DNA of 64,000 nt from Topomyia yanbarensis (Eukaryota > Arthropoda > Insecta > Diptera > Culicidae). Made by a program: the position numbers and the translations under genes. Location of the stretch: the NCBI RefSeq assembly GCF_030247195.1, contig NC_080672.1, positions 379,106,166-379,170,165 of the forward strand. The letters run 5' to 3'. The first letter of the stretch is position 1; each line of letters begins with the position of its first letter. Under the pieces are notes generated by a model. The model ran no database searches. It worked only from the letters and a program-made list of their open reading frames with translations, and was not told where the DNA came from. Shown here piece after piece: positions 24,950 through 35,617 of this stretch.

Positions 24950-26040
24950 ACCATACGCTTACCTTCACTCATTAGGTTCTGTACAACATCTGGATGCAGC
25001 TTCTTCTGTACGAAACCCCACTTTTTCTTCATGTCTTCCTCAGATTCGACTTCCTTGGGATTCGTCCGAAGGACCTGCTTCACAATTGCCTAGTTTTTTC
25101 GATGGGCCTCAGTCCCGACAAGTTGGGGGGGGGGGGGGGGTTCATGTCCTTGGGTACGAAAGTGACCCCGTTGGCTTCATACCACACCAGTACAACATTT
25201 GAATAGTGGAACGAAGCCAGATCCGGCCAGAAGACCCTCGTGTTGAAGCAAGCAGACACTTATGTAGACACTCCTTGAGGTATATCTCGCCGTATACAGT
25301 CCCGATAGTCAGGAAAGCCGCACTCCGTTTGCCATATGAGCAGATCGCTTGCCAAATCATGTATTTATTGACAAACTTTAAAAGTTTCTGCTTCCTTACT
25401 TCCTCCGGATCATCAAACTTGTACTGGATGGGAAGAACAGTAACCCCAGAAGCTGCCGGAAGTCTGCCTTGGCGCAATGAGGCTTCGTAAGCATCTGGGT
25501 GTACAATTTTCGAGCCCGTGACTTTCCCACAATACCGTATTTTACCGTTCGTCACGATTTGGAGCCTTCTGCACTTTGTACGTATGCAATCCCACCCGGT
25601 CCTTGGCTTTCTGAATGAAGGACTTGGACAGATTCAACTTTTTGGCCACATCTCTGACCGAAACATTGGGATTCCACTTAAACTCTTTCACTATACGCTT
25701 GTGATCTTAATCGCTAATAGAACGTCCATTATGATCGTATTTTTCCTTCCGGTTGATGCTCAGAGTTTGGTAGTTTAATGTGTTTAATCATACACTCACC
25801 GTTGACTGCACGATTCCGAGTTGTTTTCCGATGTCCCGATGAGAGAGTTGAGGATGTTCTAGGTGCTTGCGCAAAATCAACTCGCGACGTTGCTTTTTGG
25901 GTGATCTAATTCTTTCCAATTCTCTAAAAACTGAGAGCGATAAAAATACAAAGTAAATAAAACACTCTAAACTACTTCTACCCGAAGTTTCAAGAGACGG
26001 GTTGCTTTCTCTTGCGCTTTTTTCGTGATGCAATTTGGTG
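24950..26040 (-). pseudogene. DD37E mariner transposase pseudogene
   Basis: From the right end on the minus strand: KKQRRELILRKHLEHPQLSH and RDIGKQLGIVQSTVSV form the first helix-turn-helix. WNPNVSVRDVAKKLNLSKSF then gives a second one (near 25670-25610). KFVNKYMIWQAICSYGKRSA leads to GTVYGEIYLKECLHKCLLA. A later frame has the DLASFHYSN-like second catalytic region and VPKDMNPP, where PP codons have expanded into a G16 run (25125-25140). Spacing to the expected Glu fits 37 residues, the mosquito ITmD37E pattern. Several stops and frame changes show it is dead; the extreme C terminus continues weakly to about 24950. Confidence 0.8.
25125..25140. repeat. G16 homopolymer
   Basis: Sixteen G in a row inside the transposase pseudogene, where the family has a Pro-Pro segment on the opposite strand. 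Confidence 0.95.
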
Positions 26041-26054
26041 TGGGACACACTCCA

Positions 26055-27486
26055 GGATCTTGGTTTTAACGTTGTCATATTCTACACCGTGTTGCTCTTC
26101 GCAATGACGTTTTCTGCCTGGTCTAAACTTTTAAACATTACTTTTTGTGATGTAACTGTACGTGTCACTTCCTTGAGATAAAGATCCAGTTTCACTTTTA
26201 GTAACAGTTGAAAGGACGAAGAGGATTTTGTTTAAAGTCAATCGAAACCATATTTTCCGCTCTCTGCGCAGCCGGAAACGACGATATAACACTCTCCATA
26301 CATACCGCCAACTTACTACCCCGGTCTCCCTTATGGCGTTCGATTGAGTCTCAAATGACCATAGAAAAAATTGAATTCGACATAACGGTATTCAACTTGA
26401 TAACCCATTCTCCCAAGTGGTATTCGGTCAAACGGCTTTCCACCAAATGCCTCTCGGATATTTGACCTTGATCAGTTTAGTACAGAGAGTCATTGCAATA
26501 ATGACTATACATACTTGTTATTTATTTTGGGGACCCATTGTGCGTCTGAAAGCTTAGAACATTTCTAACAAATTTTATTTATATTTTTGTTACGCGATAG
26601 TCGTAATGTCTCTAGTAAAACTTGCCCAATTGCCACCAAGTTCACTTCACAGAACAAAATTTCATCAATACGAAACACCGTCGGATAACCACCATTTTGT
26701 AGCACGGCACGAGGTGTGAAAAACCTTTCAGACGACGAACAGCGCTATCATCATCGGCCCCTCCGAATAGAGCACGTTGCAAACAACCGTTGAAAGCGGT
26801 GATAATGTTTAATTTAATTTTATTAAAACCTATTTTATGCTGCCACGTTTTATGTAGATGAACGTCGCCGTTGTCGTCGTCGTAGCCGTTACCACCTTCA
26901 TTGCCGTATATAGGTAGGTATGTGACTATGGATCGAATATTGTCCTAGCGTAGTCCTGAAGCTGGCGGGTTCAAATCGATTCACACTCACTGATACATGC
27001 ATAGGTATGCACGAGCACATACATTTATCGTAGCGTTTTATCGGAACAGGGAAATCTTCCGGCGTGGCGATGAACATGATGCTACTGCACATCCGAATAC
27101 CTGCAGCAGCAGCGTGAAGCTCACCGTAAACCGGAACAAGTGTCTGTTGATGTCAGGCGCTTCCAAGTTGTTGGCAGCAGTCCGGATAAAGTTTTTGGGA
27201 TAGCGGGGAACGAAATGCATTTTCGCTATTCTGGTTGAAAGTTGTGCTTTCATCGGAGTGTGTCGTACGTTTTTCGATGCGGAACAGGTTGACATTAAAG
27301 TAATGAGAATCGACTGCGCCTGTGTTCTGGTCCATGGTCTGGCATGGAGCGGGTGTTTTGGATGGCCGGCTTTAACTAATTAGCGCTGTTGGGCTATTCA
27401 TTACCGATGGACACTCGAACATAAAAATCAATATGCTCAATTAGTAGTAACATTCGGATTTCCCGCTTTCTGTTTCTTTTCTGCAG
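26055..27486. other. Sequence upstream of the first visible otp exon
   Basis: No gene or repeat is recognised here. There are TAAT-core homeodomain-type sites (for example CTAATTAG near 27375 and CAATTAG near 27438) and a CGTCGTCGTCG stretch near 26874-26884. It ends with the polypyrimidine tract and acceptor of the exon at 27487. It is probably intron or promoter-proximal DNA of otp; the evidence is only position. Confidence 0.4.
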
Positions 27487-27671
27487 GTCCAAAGGAGTGT
27501 GACTTGCCGAAGGCGAGTATCACTTCGCTGCACGGTGGCAACAGTTTTGGGTCGGTTCCAAATTCGGCTGGTTCGGATAGCAATGGCAATCGGTTGCACG
27601 TGAACAGCAGCGGGTCTGCTGGTGGCGGCGGCGGAGGTCTTTGCGAACCCCACAATATCCACCAGGATCAG
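27487..27671 (+). CDS. otp: orthopedia homeobox, internal coding exon upstream of the homeodomain
   Basis: This exon encodes about 61 residues of the low-complexity region that precedes the homeodomain of Orthopedia, a paired-class transcription factor acting in the nucleus of neuroendocrine and brain neurons. It opens after a pyrimidine-rich tract ending in CTGCAG and closes at CAG|GTAAAT. The first two bases complete a codon begun in an unseen upstream exon; the reading frame then runs PKECDLPKASITSLHGGN, through Ser/Gly/Asn-rich sequence, a run of glycines (about 27621-27638) and LCEPHNIHQDQ. It ends in phase 0 and joins the homeodomain exon in frame across 80 bp. This segment is not conserved enough to identify alone; the name rests on the next exon. 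The open frame runs past the splice site into the intron, but only the spliced product reads into the homeodomain. No initiator ATG is in this exon, so the start lies further upstream. Confidence 0.82.
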
Positions 27672-27751
27672 GTAAATGTAGCTAGGCGTCCTGTGTGCGC
27701 TCCGGCCCGGTCACCTCCATCCAAGTGAACATATTTCTTACTTTCCCCTAG
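27672..27751 (+). other. otp: otp intron, 80 bp, phase 0
   Basis: A short GT-AG intron with donor GTAAAT and acceptor TTTCCCCTAG. Removing it joins ...HQDQ to [15 protein letters not shown] without changing frame. Confidence 0.85.
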
Positions 27752-27910
27752 AATACCGACAAAAATGGTAAACAGAAAAGGCATCGGACTCGCTTTACCC
27801 CGGCCCAACTGAACGAGCTGGAAAGGTGCTTCTCCAAGACCCACTATCCGGACATCTTCATGCGGGAAGAAATTGCTATGCGGATCGGACTGACCGAGTC
27901 GCGTGTACAG
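27752..27910 (+). CDS. otp: orthopedia homeobox, exon with homeodomain residues 1-46
   Basis: This 159-bp exon encodes 53 residues in phase 0 at both ends. After NTDKNGK comes the start of a paired-class homeodomain: [33 protein letters not shown], then [13 protein letters not shown]. These cover the N-terminal arm, helix 1, helix 2 and the start of helix 3. The combination [16 protein letters not shown] with [11 protein letters not shown] and [10 protein letters not shown] is characteristic of Orthopedia; from memory of the vertebrate protein, the visible differences are a few substitutions such as Cys for Ser in ERxF and Ile/Met for Leu in helix 2. The exon ends at VQ|GTAGGT, between homeodomain positions 46 and 47, a common intron site in this class. 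The recognition-helix remainder with position 50 (VWFQNRR) is in a later exon that I could not find before 64000. Other paired-class genes are less likely but not excluded without a search. Confidence 0.93.
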
Positions 27911-28687
27911 GTAGGTGTCTCTGAGCGTGTCCTCATTAAATATTCACGAGCCATTTCGTCGAGCGCAATAAAAACGTCAATCATTGCGAGCTTGACGGGT
28001 TCCTTGGTATCTGGCAGCGGAAAATTCGTTATTGATTGCGTGGAAAGTGATAGAAAAATCAGCTGTTTTCGAACGTACCACACCCGAAATGTGCACTTCC
28101 TTATAGCGAGCAGAAAATCACGCAGCTAGCGCCTCCTTTATACAGCCGGTTTATACAGCCAGTCCCTAATGGAGCGCAATGATTTTACATAAAACTCACC
28201 CCTCGCACCGAGCAGGCGATAAATCACTTTACTCGGCCGAGAGTTTGGGATGCGTTTTTCGTTCGTAATGTTTACAGATGGTGTATCTAATCTAAAAAGG
28301 ATAATAATGTAACTAATGCTTTTATATTGTTCCTGATGGTCTTCTGCTGGTTGACTTTTTGATCTGATGGGTTTTGTTGCACAAACCAGGGGTAGGGTGG
28401 AATGGTAGCACTACACCGTCGTAGCGGTTTTCGGTTCCGTCCCCTGCAATTGGCTGCGGCGGCGGCGACGACGGTGGGCTGTCAAAGTCGACTGCCTTCG
28501 CAGCAAAGTGTTAAATAAGAAAGTCCCCCGGGGGATGGCAAGTATTGATTGGGTGTGTGTGGAGAGAAGTCAGTCTGGTGGGGAATTGTAGCGAGGTATC
28601 GGAAAAGATGTGTTCTATCATCGTGGGTAATGGTGCTTGCCTGAACGGATACTAGTACGAATCGTATTGTCAATGGGTATTGGATAT

Positions 28688-30656
28688 ACTACATGGATAA
28701 AAATTGTTCCCAAAATCATGAATAAAGTGCCATGAATTCTGGAACAATCACGTTTTTACGTTACGAAAACAGGACCATGACCAAAAATCATGGCTTTTAT
28801 AAATATGTTCAATTTCCTTTCAGAAAGGCCGCATAACGTTTTCATTAGAGGAAATATTTGATTTTCTTTTGTGAACTTCAGTCACGGTTTCCGCCAAGAA
28901 CTAGTTCACAACTTTGTGAAAATTATTCAAAAAAACCAAAGGTTGACTCCTGATTTTTTCACAGTTATAGGAATAATAGTTCACAAAATCAAAATATGCT
29001 GGCAATTTTTTCGTGAACATTTTCACGAAACTCGAAATTTTATTCATGAATCCATTCAATCCTTGTGAACTAATTCATGATCCCTAAAATATTAGTCACG
29101 ATCCAATATCCGTGCTCGTGAAATGGTTCACAAAATCATGAAATATTATTCATGCATTCGTGAACTGGTTCATGGTTCCTAATATATTAGTTACGATCCA
29201 ATATCCGTGCTCGTAAAATAGTTCACGACATCATAAAATATTATTCATGTATTCGTGAACCGGTGCATGATACCCAGTATAATAGTCACAACTTACCATT
29301 CGTTTTCATCAAATAGTTCACGAAATCATGAAATATTATTCATGTATTCGTGAACTGGTTCATGATTCCTAATATATTAGTTACGATCCAAAATCCGTGC
29401 TCGTGAAATAGTTCACGAAATCATAAAATATTATTCATGTATTCGTGAACTGGTTCATGATTCCTATTTCATGAATATCCGTGCTCGTGAAATAGTTCAC
29501 GAAATCATGAAATATTATTCATGTACTTGTGAACTGGTTCATAATTCCCAGTACATGATTTACGAACTATCTAGTATCCATTTGCGTGCTTGTTATATTT
29601 AGAAGATTTCCCTAATCATGTACAATTTCATGCAACATTGTTATGAAATTTTTACGTGAACTCTATCACAAAAGTTGGAGTATTATTCGTGGAATCAGTT
29701 TTGTTCCATGCACTTTTTTATAAAATACCCAGCTGCTAGCCTCCAGTAATAGGTACGAGCAGTAGATATAAATAAAAACTATTAGAACCTCGAACATCGT
29801 TATTCATTTGAACCTATTGTGATGTACGGACAGAAAACGAAAACTGCACTGAGAACCCCATATAGTGTGCGTGATATAGTTCACAGAACCAGATATCTCG
29901 AGAATAAGTCTTATTTTATAGATCCAGTTCATATTGTCACGTTATTCCTAATAAAAAACCATTAGTAACCAACAAATAATCGATCACGATAAGGCGAAGA
30001 TAATTTACGAACACCATGATAAAACTGCCAATATGATGAATATTAGTTACACTCTTTGAAAGTAAGCTTCAAAATAAAATATCATGATAACATGAACAGA
30101 AATTACGAAAATCGTGACTAAGATCCCGAAATCATGAACACAAATCACACAACTAGTGACAAAAATATCTAAAATCGTGACTAAGATCCTGAAATCATGA
30201 ACATGAATTGCTCTATTCATGACTAAAATATCACGATAACATGAACAGAAGTTACAAAAATCAAGACTAAGATTCTGAAATCATGAACATGAATCACTCT
30301 ACTCATGACTAAATTATCACGATAACGTGAATGGAAATTACGAACATCGCAACTAAGAGCTTGAAATCATGAACAATGTTTGACTGTCGACTGTGTATTT
30401 CTAAATCAGGAACAAGATTCCCAACAAAAACTAAACATATCCAAGGAACAACAACAGTAACCCAACCAAACATTCTAATGCAACGCCATGTATATATTCG
30501 GGGCGAACCGGTTCTTAGAAAATACAAATAGTTTCATGAATACGAGGTTTATTGTTCATAATTTCAGGAACTTAGTCACGGTTTTCGTAAATCGTTCAGT
30601 TCACGAAATCGTGAACTTTTGTTCATGAATTCATGAACGGATTTTTTTCCGTGTAT
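28688..30656. mobile_element. TIR-ended element built of TTCATGAA/TTCACGAA repeats (copy A)
   Basis: The left end is TACATGGATAAAAATTGTTCCC and the right end is TTTTTTTCCGTGTA. Copy B starts TACACGGAAAACAATTG, so the ends are inverted with consensus TACACGGAAAA. The body carries a 95-bp tandem array (29040-29600), then a second set of shorter repeats (30070-30370) of the type GTGACTAAGATCCTGAAATC. The palindromes TTCATGAATTCATGAA and TTCACGAAATCGTGAA mark the right end. No coding sequence is present. Confidence 0.65.
29040..29600. repeat. 95-bp tandem array, about five and a half units
   Basis: Units begin GTGCTCGTGAAATAGTTCAC at 29112, 29207, 29302, 29397, 29481 and 29586. Four successive spacings are 95, 95, 95 and 84 bases (one short deletion). 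Each contains TATTATTCATGTATTCGTGA and ACTGGTTCATGATTCC. Confidence 0.9.
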
Positions 30657-30943
30657 AGGTCAAAGAAGTTCAGAAGTTCGACACCTTACGTTATAAAGAA
30701 AATGAAATTCAGAAAAAAAATTTCATTGTAGATGATCACAACAAACTCATCTAACTTAAGTACATTAACATAAATTAAGTGGGCTTTGGTGTTTTGACTT
30801 CGTCTCATCAGTAACATAGCAAACGGCCAATTGTCGCATCTTAGAACAAAATCTGCACTGACATTGTTGTAAAGGTTCAAATATGTTGATTTCAAGCAAA
30901 TTTAATTCGCTGAATTTATTTTGTTTTACTAAAAAGCATGAGA
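30657..30943. other. No recognised feature
   Basis: Short AT-rich spacer. Confidence 0.45.
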
Positions 30944-31111
30944 AATTGAATTAGTTATGAAATTTGCGTTTCGACTTCGTCTCATCAGAATCCGACACTA
31001 GCTTAGGGGCAGGACTAAGCAAGCGCCGGATTGACGGAGCACAAAACCTACAGCCAAATTAAACGAAGTCTAAACCACAGTTCCATAACTAATTTAGTTA
31101 TAGGTTTTGTG
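30944..31111. mobile_element. MITE, TTTGCGTTTCGACTTCGTC family (copy 2)
   Basis: The left end AATTAGTTATGAAATTTGCG and the right end CCATAACTAATTTAGTTATA are inverted over the outer bases. The left arm matches the MITE at 3681-4000 through GAATCCGACACTAGCTTA. It is shorter, so internally deleted. Confidence 0.7.
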
Positions 31112-31569
31112 TTCTTCACGCTCAAAGATAGTTTTAAACAATTGTATCTTTAATGAAGAAAACATATTTTTTATCTAAATTGTTCTCCACCAAAGAGAAA
31201 TTGTCCTTTCTGTTCAATAGGGTAGTGCAAATTTATTATTATTTATTTATTTATTTAGAACGCTCAATCCATTTTTGATATTAGTTATGAAACATAAACT
31301 TTAGGAATTATTAGGGTGGCTTAAAAATACTCATTTTGTTTCACTGATTCACTAATTTTCATAAAGATGGTTCTAGAGTATAAAAAGTTTTTCTAATGGA
31401 AATGTTGAAAATCGATGATAGAAAAATAAATTTCAAAATCTTGTGATAACCTCGAATAACATTTGAACTGATTTAATATTTCAAAGTATTTTACTAACAA
31501 AAAAACAAGTGATTACGCAAATAAAATAAATTAAAAGTTAATAATAATAAATTTTCATGCTTGGAAGCA
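31112..31569. other. No recognised feature
   Basis: AT-rich spacer with a TTATTTATTTATTTA run near 31240. Confidence 0.45.
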
Positions 31570-32059
31570 GTACACGGAAAACAATTGTTCCCAAAATCTT
31601 GAATATAGTTCCATGAATTCTAAAACAGTCACTTTTACATTACAAAAACAAAACCATGAACAGAACTTGTGTGTTTTGTAATTATGTTCCATTGCCCTCA
31701 GTAACGCCCATATAACGCTTTTATTAGTGAAGATATTTGTTTTTGTTTTGTGAACTTCTGTGATGGTTCCTGCCATGTCATTACTAAAACAATTTTCTGT
31801 CCGTGAACTAGTTAACAACTTTTTGAACACTATTCATAATGCCAAAAGTAGAACATTATACAGAGCCCGACTATATGACGTGAACTGATTTATGATTTAT
31901 TAAATCTTGAACAGGATTCAGTTTTCGTGATTGTGGATTAGTTCGCAAAATCAAAACATATTTTCTCGTGAACTATTACACGGAACTTGAAATATGATTC
32001 ACGAATTCATTCGATCATCGTGAACTAGTTCATGATTCTTATATATTAGTGACAAAATT

Positions 32060-32780
32060 AATTACCGTGCTCGCGAAATAGTTCATAAAATCGTAAAATA
32101 TTATACATATATAAGTAAACTGAGTCATGATTCATGGTAAATTAGTCACAACTCACAATTCGTGCTCGTAAAATAGTTAATAATATCACAAAATATTATT
32201 TATATACTATTGAATTGATTCATGATTCCTAGTACAACAGTCACGCCTGACCATTGAATCTTGTGAAATAGTTCATAAAATCGTAAAATACTGTTCATGA
32301 GTTCATTAATTGGTTCATGATTCCTAGTGTAATAGTCACGAATGATCATTCGTGCTCGTGAAATAGTTCACAAAATCACAAAACATTATTTATATATACG
32401 TCAACTGAGTCATGATTTCTAGCGAATTAGATCCATAATTCGTGCTCGTGAAATAGTTAAACAAATCATTTAATATTTTTCATGTATTCGTAAACTGTGA
32501 ACTAATATTGTATGGTTCCTAGCATATTGGTCACGACTCACCATTCGTGATCATGAAATAATTCACAAAATCATGAAATAATATTCATACAAACGTGAAC
32601 TGGTTGCTTACGCCTGACAATGCGTGTGCATGAAATAGTTCACAAAATCATGAAATGTTGCTTACGTGTTCATGAACTGGTTCATGTTTCCTAGTATAAT
32701 AGTTGCGCCTAGCCATGCGTGCTCGTGAGATAGTTCGCCAAATTCTATTATTCTTGTATTCGTAAACTGGTTCGAATTTA
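32060..32780. repeat. 95-bp tandem array, about eight diverged units
   Basis: Unit starts (GTGCTCGTGAAATAG-like) fall near 32067, 32162, 32256, 32352, 32442, 32547, 32623 and 32719. The spacing and consensus equal those of the array at 29040-29600, with more substitutions. Confidence 0.85.
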
Positions 32781-33324
32781 GACCACATTCAATTTCATGC
32801 AACTCTGCACATGGTCATGAAATTTTTACGTGAACTATTTCACAAATTTTGGATTTTGTTCATGAAATATCATATAGTTATATCCACCTGCTAGCGACTA
32901 GTAATAGATGCGTTGAACACCAAAAATACATTATAGAGCCACAAATCGTGTTCGTGATATAGTTCACAAAACAAGATGCCGCGAACAGAGCCGTAGCGTA
33001 ATCGTCAGCGCCCTTGGCGGAGTCTCAATTTTACGCATCTTTGGTGTTTACTTTGCCATTCTTTTTAAGTTTGACTTTTCAACAATGATTTAGCGCGTAC
33101 ATGGAAATGGAACACTTAACCTCACTTTGCTTATAAAGCAAATTAAGATTTCAACGCTTTTGGCCTCAGTCAAAAATCCGAGAGTAATTAAATGTACCCA
33201 ATATCATGAACATAAGTAACATTACTCCCTCTGTCAAATTGGAAAGTGAGCTCAACAAAAAATATCACGAAAACGTGCACGAAGTTCGTGACTAAGAACT
33301 TGAAATCATGAACATAAATCACAC

Positions 33325-33425
33325 TAAAATAGGTCTGGAATTTGCGTTACGACTTCGTTTCATCAGAATCGGACACCAACGTAGTGAGAGGACTAAACTA
33401 GCGCCGGATTAGTCCTGTTACTAAG
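33325..33425. mobile_element. MITE fragment (copy 3 of the 3681 family)
   Basis: TGGAATTTGCGTTACGACTT with GCGCCGGATTAGTCCTGTTA matches the MITEs at 3681 and 30944. Copy A shows the uninterrupted order AAATCACAC...GTGACTAAG, so this is an insertion into copy B. Confidence 0.7.
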
Positions 33426-33545
33426 TCAAAATATCAAAAATCGTGACTAAGTAATAAAATATTGCGGTAACGTGATGAAAAATTGCGACAAAGCTCCATG
33501 AACATTGTTTAACTGTCGATTTTTTTTAGTTGGCATTGTTCATAC

Positions 33546-34275
33546 AAACCAGTGTTTCCCAGAATTAACATGAATCATGTATGAGGGTTGAGAATTGACA
33601 ATTCGCAAGATCAAATCAAAACCAATTACCAATTTGCGGCCATCATTTCAGCAGGAAGAACAAATGTTTTATTGTTATATTTAACGGTTTACTTTTAGTC
33701 CATTAAATGGTCAGTCAATTATACTGAACTAAGAATAGGTACATACTATTATTTGAAGACGAGGGTTTTTTGGTTTGTGTAAGATATTTATATCGTTTAG
33801 GAACGCAACATCGATATTTTTTTCTGTTTCGCGTCTTCATTGTAATATCGCAACGTTTACTCGACCGAAGTGGAAAATTTCAAACTACGGAATCTCTGTA
33901 TGCTTGTGATAATACCTGTAAAGGACCAATTATAAATTCTGCCACACTATTAGGGGTCAGAGCTATGATAAATTGTGACATAAATTGGATTGGGAGCACG
34001 TCATGTACTTTGACGCAATCGGCCGTTTTACGCACGACCGTACCATGTATATAGGAAATTCCGTAGAACATGGACACTTGTGCGTGTGGCGGCAGTAATG
34101 TGCTCCTACAAAAAAGGAAAAGCTGAAATCATTTGGTTCGAGTTAGATCAAAGGGATACAGAGCGTGATAATATAAGAAAGGGTTAGTTAGTGTTGGGTA
34201 ATCTTTACGTGACATAATTTATGAATGGTCAACAATACCACTTTTAAACTCATTATATATGGTCCATTTTATATT
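33546..34275. other. No recognised gene
   Basis: One 94-codon frame at 33770-34054 matches nothing I know. ACATAATTTATGAATGG near 34213 recurs at 15957, inside the LINE endonuclease remains, which hints at a LINE scrap. Confidence 0.35.
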
Positions 34276-34730
34276 GTCGATAGCACTTCCGACAGCCGTC
34301 TGTCCGGAGTTCAAGTTGTTTTCGATAAAACAAACTCTCGATAAACGGTTACCCAGAGTTTAAACGCCTTAACATCCAGAGCATATACGTATCCTGCAGG
34401 CCATAAACTATTCAAACTTTTTATGCTGGAAATTCTCAGTCGCATCGCTTGCTTAAGGCGAATCCACTCCACAATCCGTGTTACTTACAGGAGTGTCACT
34501 GAGTCGGGGCCTTCCGTTAAGTAAGTACCACACGAACACTTCCTTTCTCGTGTCCCAAGTTACGGTAAAGATGCTTGTCCGCAATGATGGTTCTCACTTG
34601 GACTAAACCAATTGTAATTCCTAAACAATGCTCCTCAAGTAGTCTGCCCGGAAATGAGAGTCATCAGTCTGCAATCTACGAAGTATACCGTGCTTACGCC
34701 ACGCAACGCAACGCAATTGACCCATATGTT
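34276..34730. repeat. Dispersed repeat, paralogue of 42510-43005
   Basis: Shared blocks in order: GGAGTTCAA-TTG, ACTCTCG, GGTTACCCAGAGTTTAAA, GCGAATCC, TTCCGTTAAGTA, GCAATGATGG and CGCAACGCAACG at the end. No coding frame. Identity as an LTR or other element is not resolved. Confidence 0.6.
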
Positions 34731-35615
34731 TAAATTACTTTCACGGTGAACAAAATAAAAATATAGTTTCGTTTTCATGATAAAATATTGCACTTTACAA
34801 TACTTTTCTATACTTTAAATAGTGGGTTCAAATAGCTCTACAGGTTACAATACTTTAAATAGTAGGTAGGGTAGTTCTATTTTTTAAATCTGAAAATTAT
34901 ACTTTTTAATGCTTCAAGATAGAGCTTTGCGGTCTTCCACAAAATTGCAGAAATTTAAATTTTAAAAAACTTTGTCGAAGACACTGGAACTCTATGTCGT
35001 GTACTTTTCATTTTACAAGAAATTTACCAAAAATATAGGGTGTCTCTTAATAAATGATTATCTTCACATAACTTTTGCAGTTTTGATTTTTCATTAAGAT
35101 CATTTTGGAAATACTTTCAGGTATTTTGAAGCAGAATTACTTGTCTCAATATACTGAACATCTAGCTTCTCTCGTTAGAAAGTGACATATATACTTTAAA
35201 AAATAAATAAATTATTTTTTGAGTAAATATTCCAAGACATAAAAAATATCGTATTTGACATTTTTTGGTGATCTATACTACAACGCATGCTATTTCATAT
35301 GATAGCATTGGTATTTAATGTTATGTACCCTAATCGAAGATAATGCAAGTTACATTTTTTATAAAAAAGTTCTCATAAATTTCAAACGAAGAAAGTTCTG
35401 TAGATGGTGTATTGGCATGCATCTGGTTTGTGCTCTTGTTTACCTACGTTATGTCCCGTGATGCAAAATACAAACAATTTCTGATGTTCCCAGAGAAAGA
35501 TACTCCATGGCGATAGATTATGTTGCTGTACGTCATTTAGTTGGATTATTTCGTAAAAATATGTTGTCACCAAATTGCTCAAAGGTATTCAAATGTGTAA
35601 CTTTGAAAAGGTGCC
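34731..35615. other. No recognised feature
   Basis: AT-rich sequence; TATAGGGTGTCTCTTAATA near 35036 resembles a mariner-type end without a partner. Confidence 0.4.
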
Positions 35616-35617
35616 AT

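Larger units (their letters stand above)
24789..26054 (-). mobile_element. ITmD37E-type (DD37E) mosquito mariner, inactive
   Basis: The ends are inverted: AGGGTGTCTCACATCAAATT at the left and, read in reverse from about 26052, AGTGTGTCCCACACCAAATT, followed by ACATCACGGAAAA versus GCATCACGAAAAA. TA is kept at the left only. The body encodes a degenerate transposase on the minus strand. At 1.27 kb it is near the usual full length of this group. Confidence 0.82.
31570..33545. mobile_element. Related TIR-ended repeat element (copy B), more diverged
   Basis: It starts TACACGGAAAACAATTGTTC like copy A and follows the same order: 95-bp array (32060-32780), then CATGAACATAAATCACAC and GTGACTAAG repeats. 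It stops near GACTGTCGA-like sequence that in copy A lies well before the end, so its right part is missing. 32980-33200 carries foreign sequence (GAGCCGTAGCGTAATCGTCA, GCGCCCTTGGCGGAGTC) that looks like another repeat. A MITE scrap interrupts it at 33325-33425. Confidence 0.62.

Noticed and set aside
27504..27728. Unspliced open frame as a separate small gene
   Set aside because: It starts on TTG and continues into the 80-bp intron; the spliced reading into the homeodomain explains it better.
29040..29600. CRISPR-like array
   Set aside because: Units are directly adjacent, diverged and without unique spacers; eukaryotic satellite.
33838..33880. CGACCGAAGTGGAAAATT as the missing otp exon (R-x-KWK)
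   Set aside because: It reads RPKWKI, lacks VWFQNRR before it, and has no suitable acceptor.
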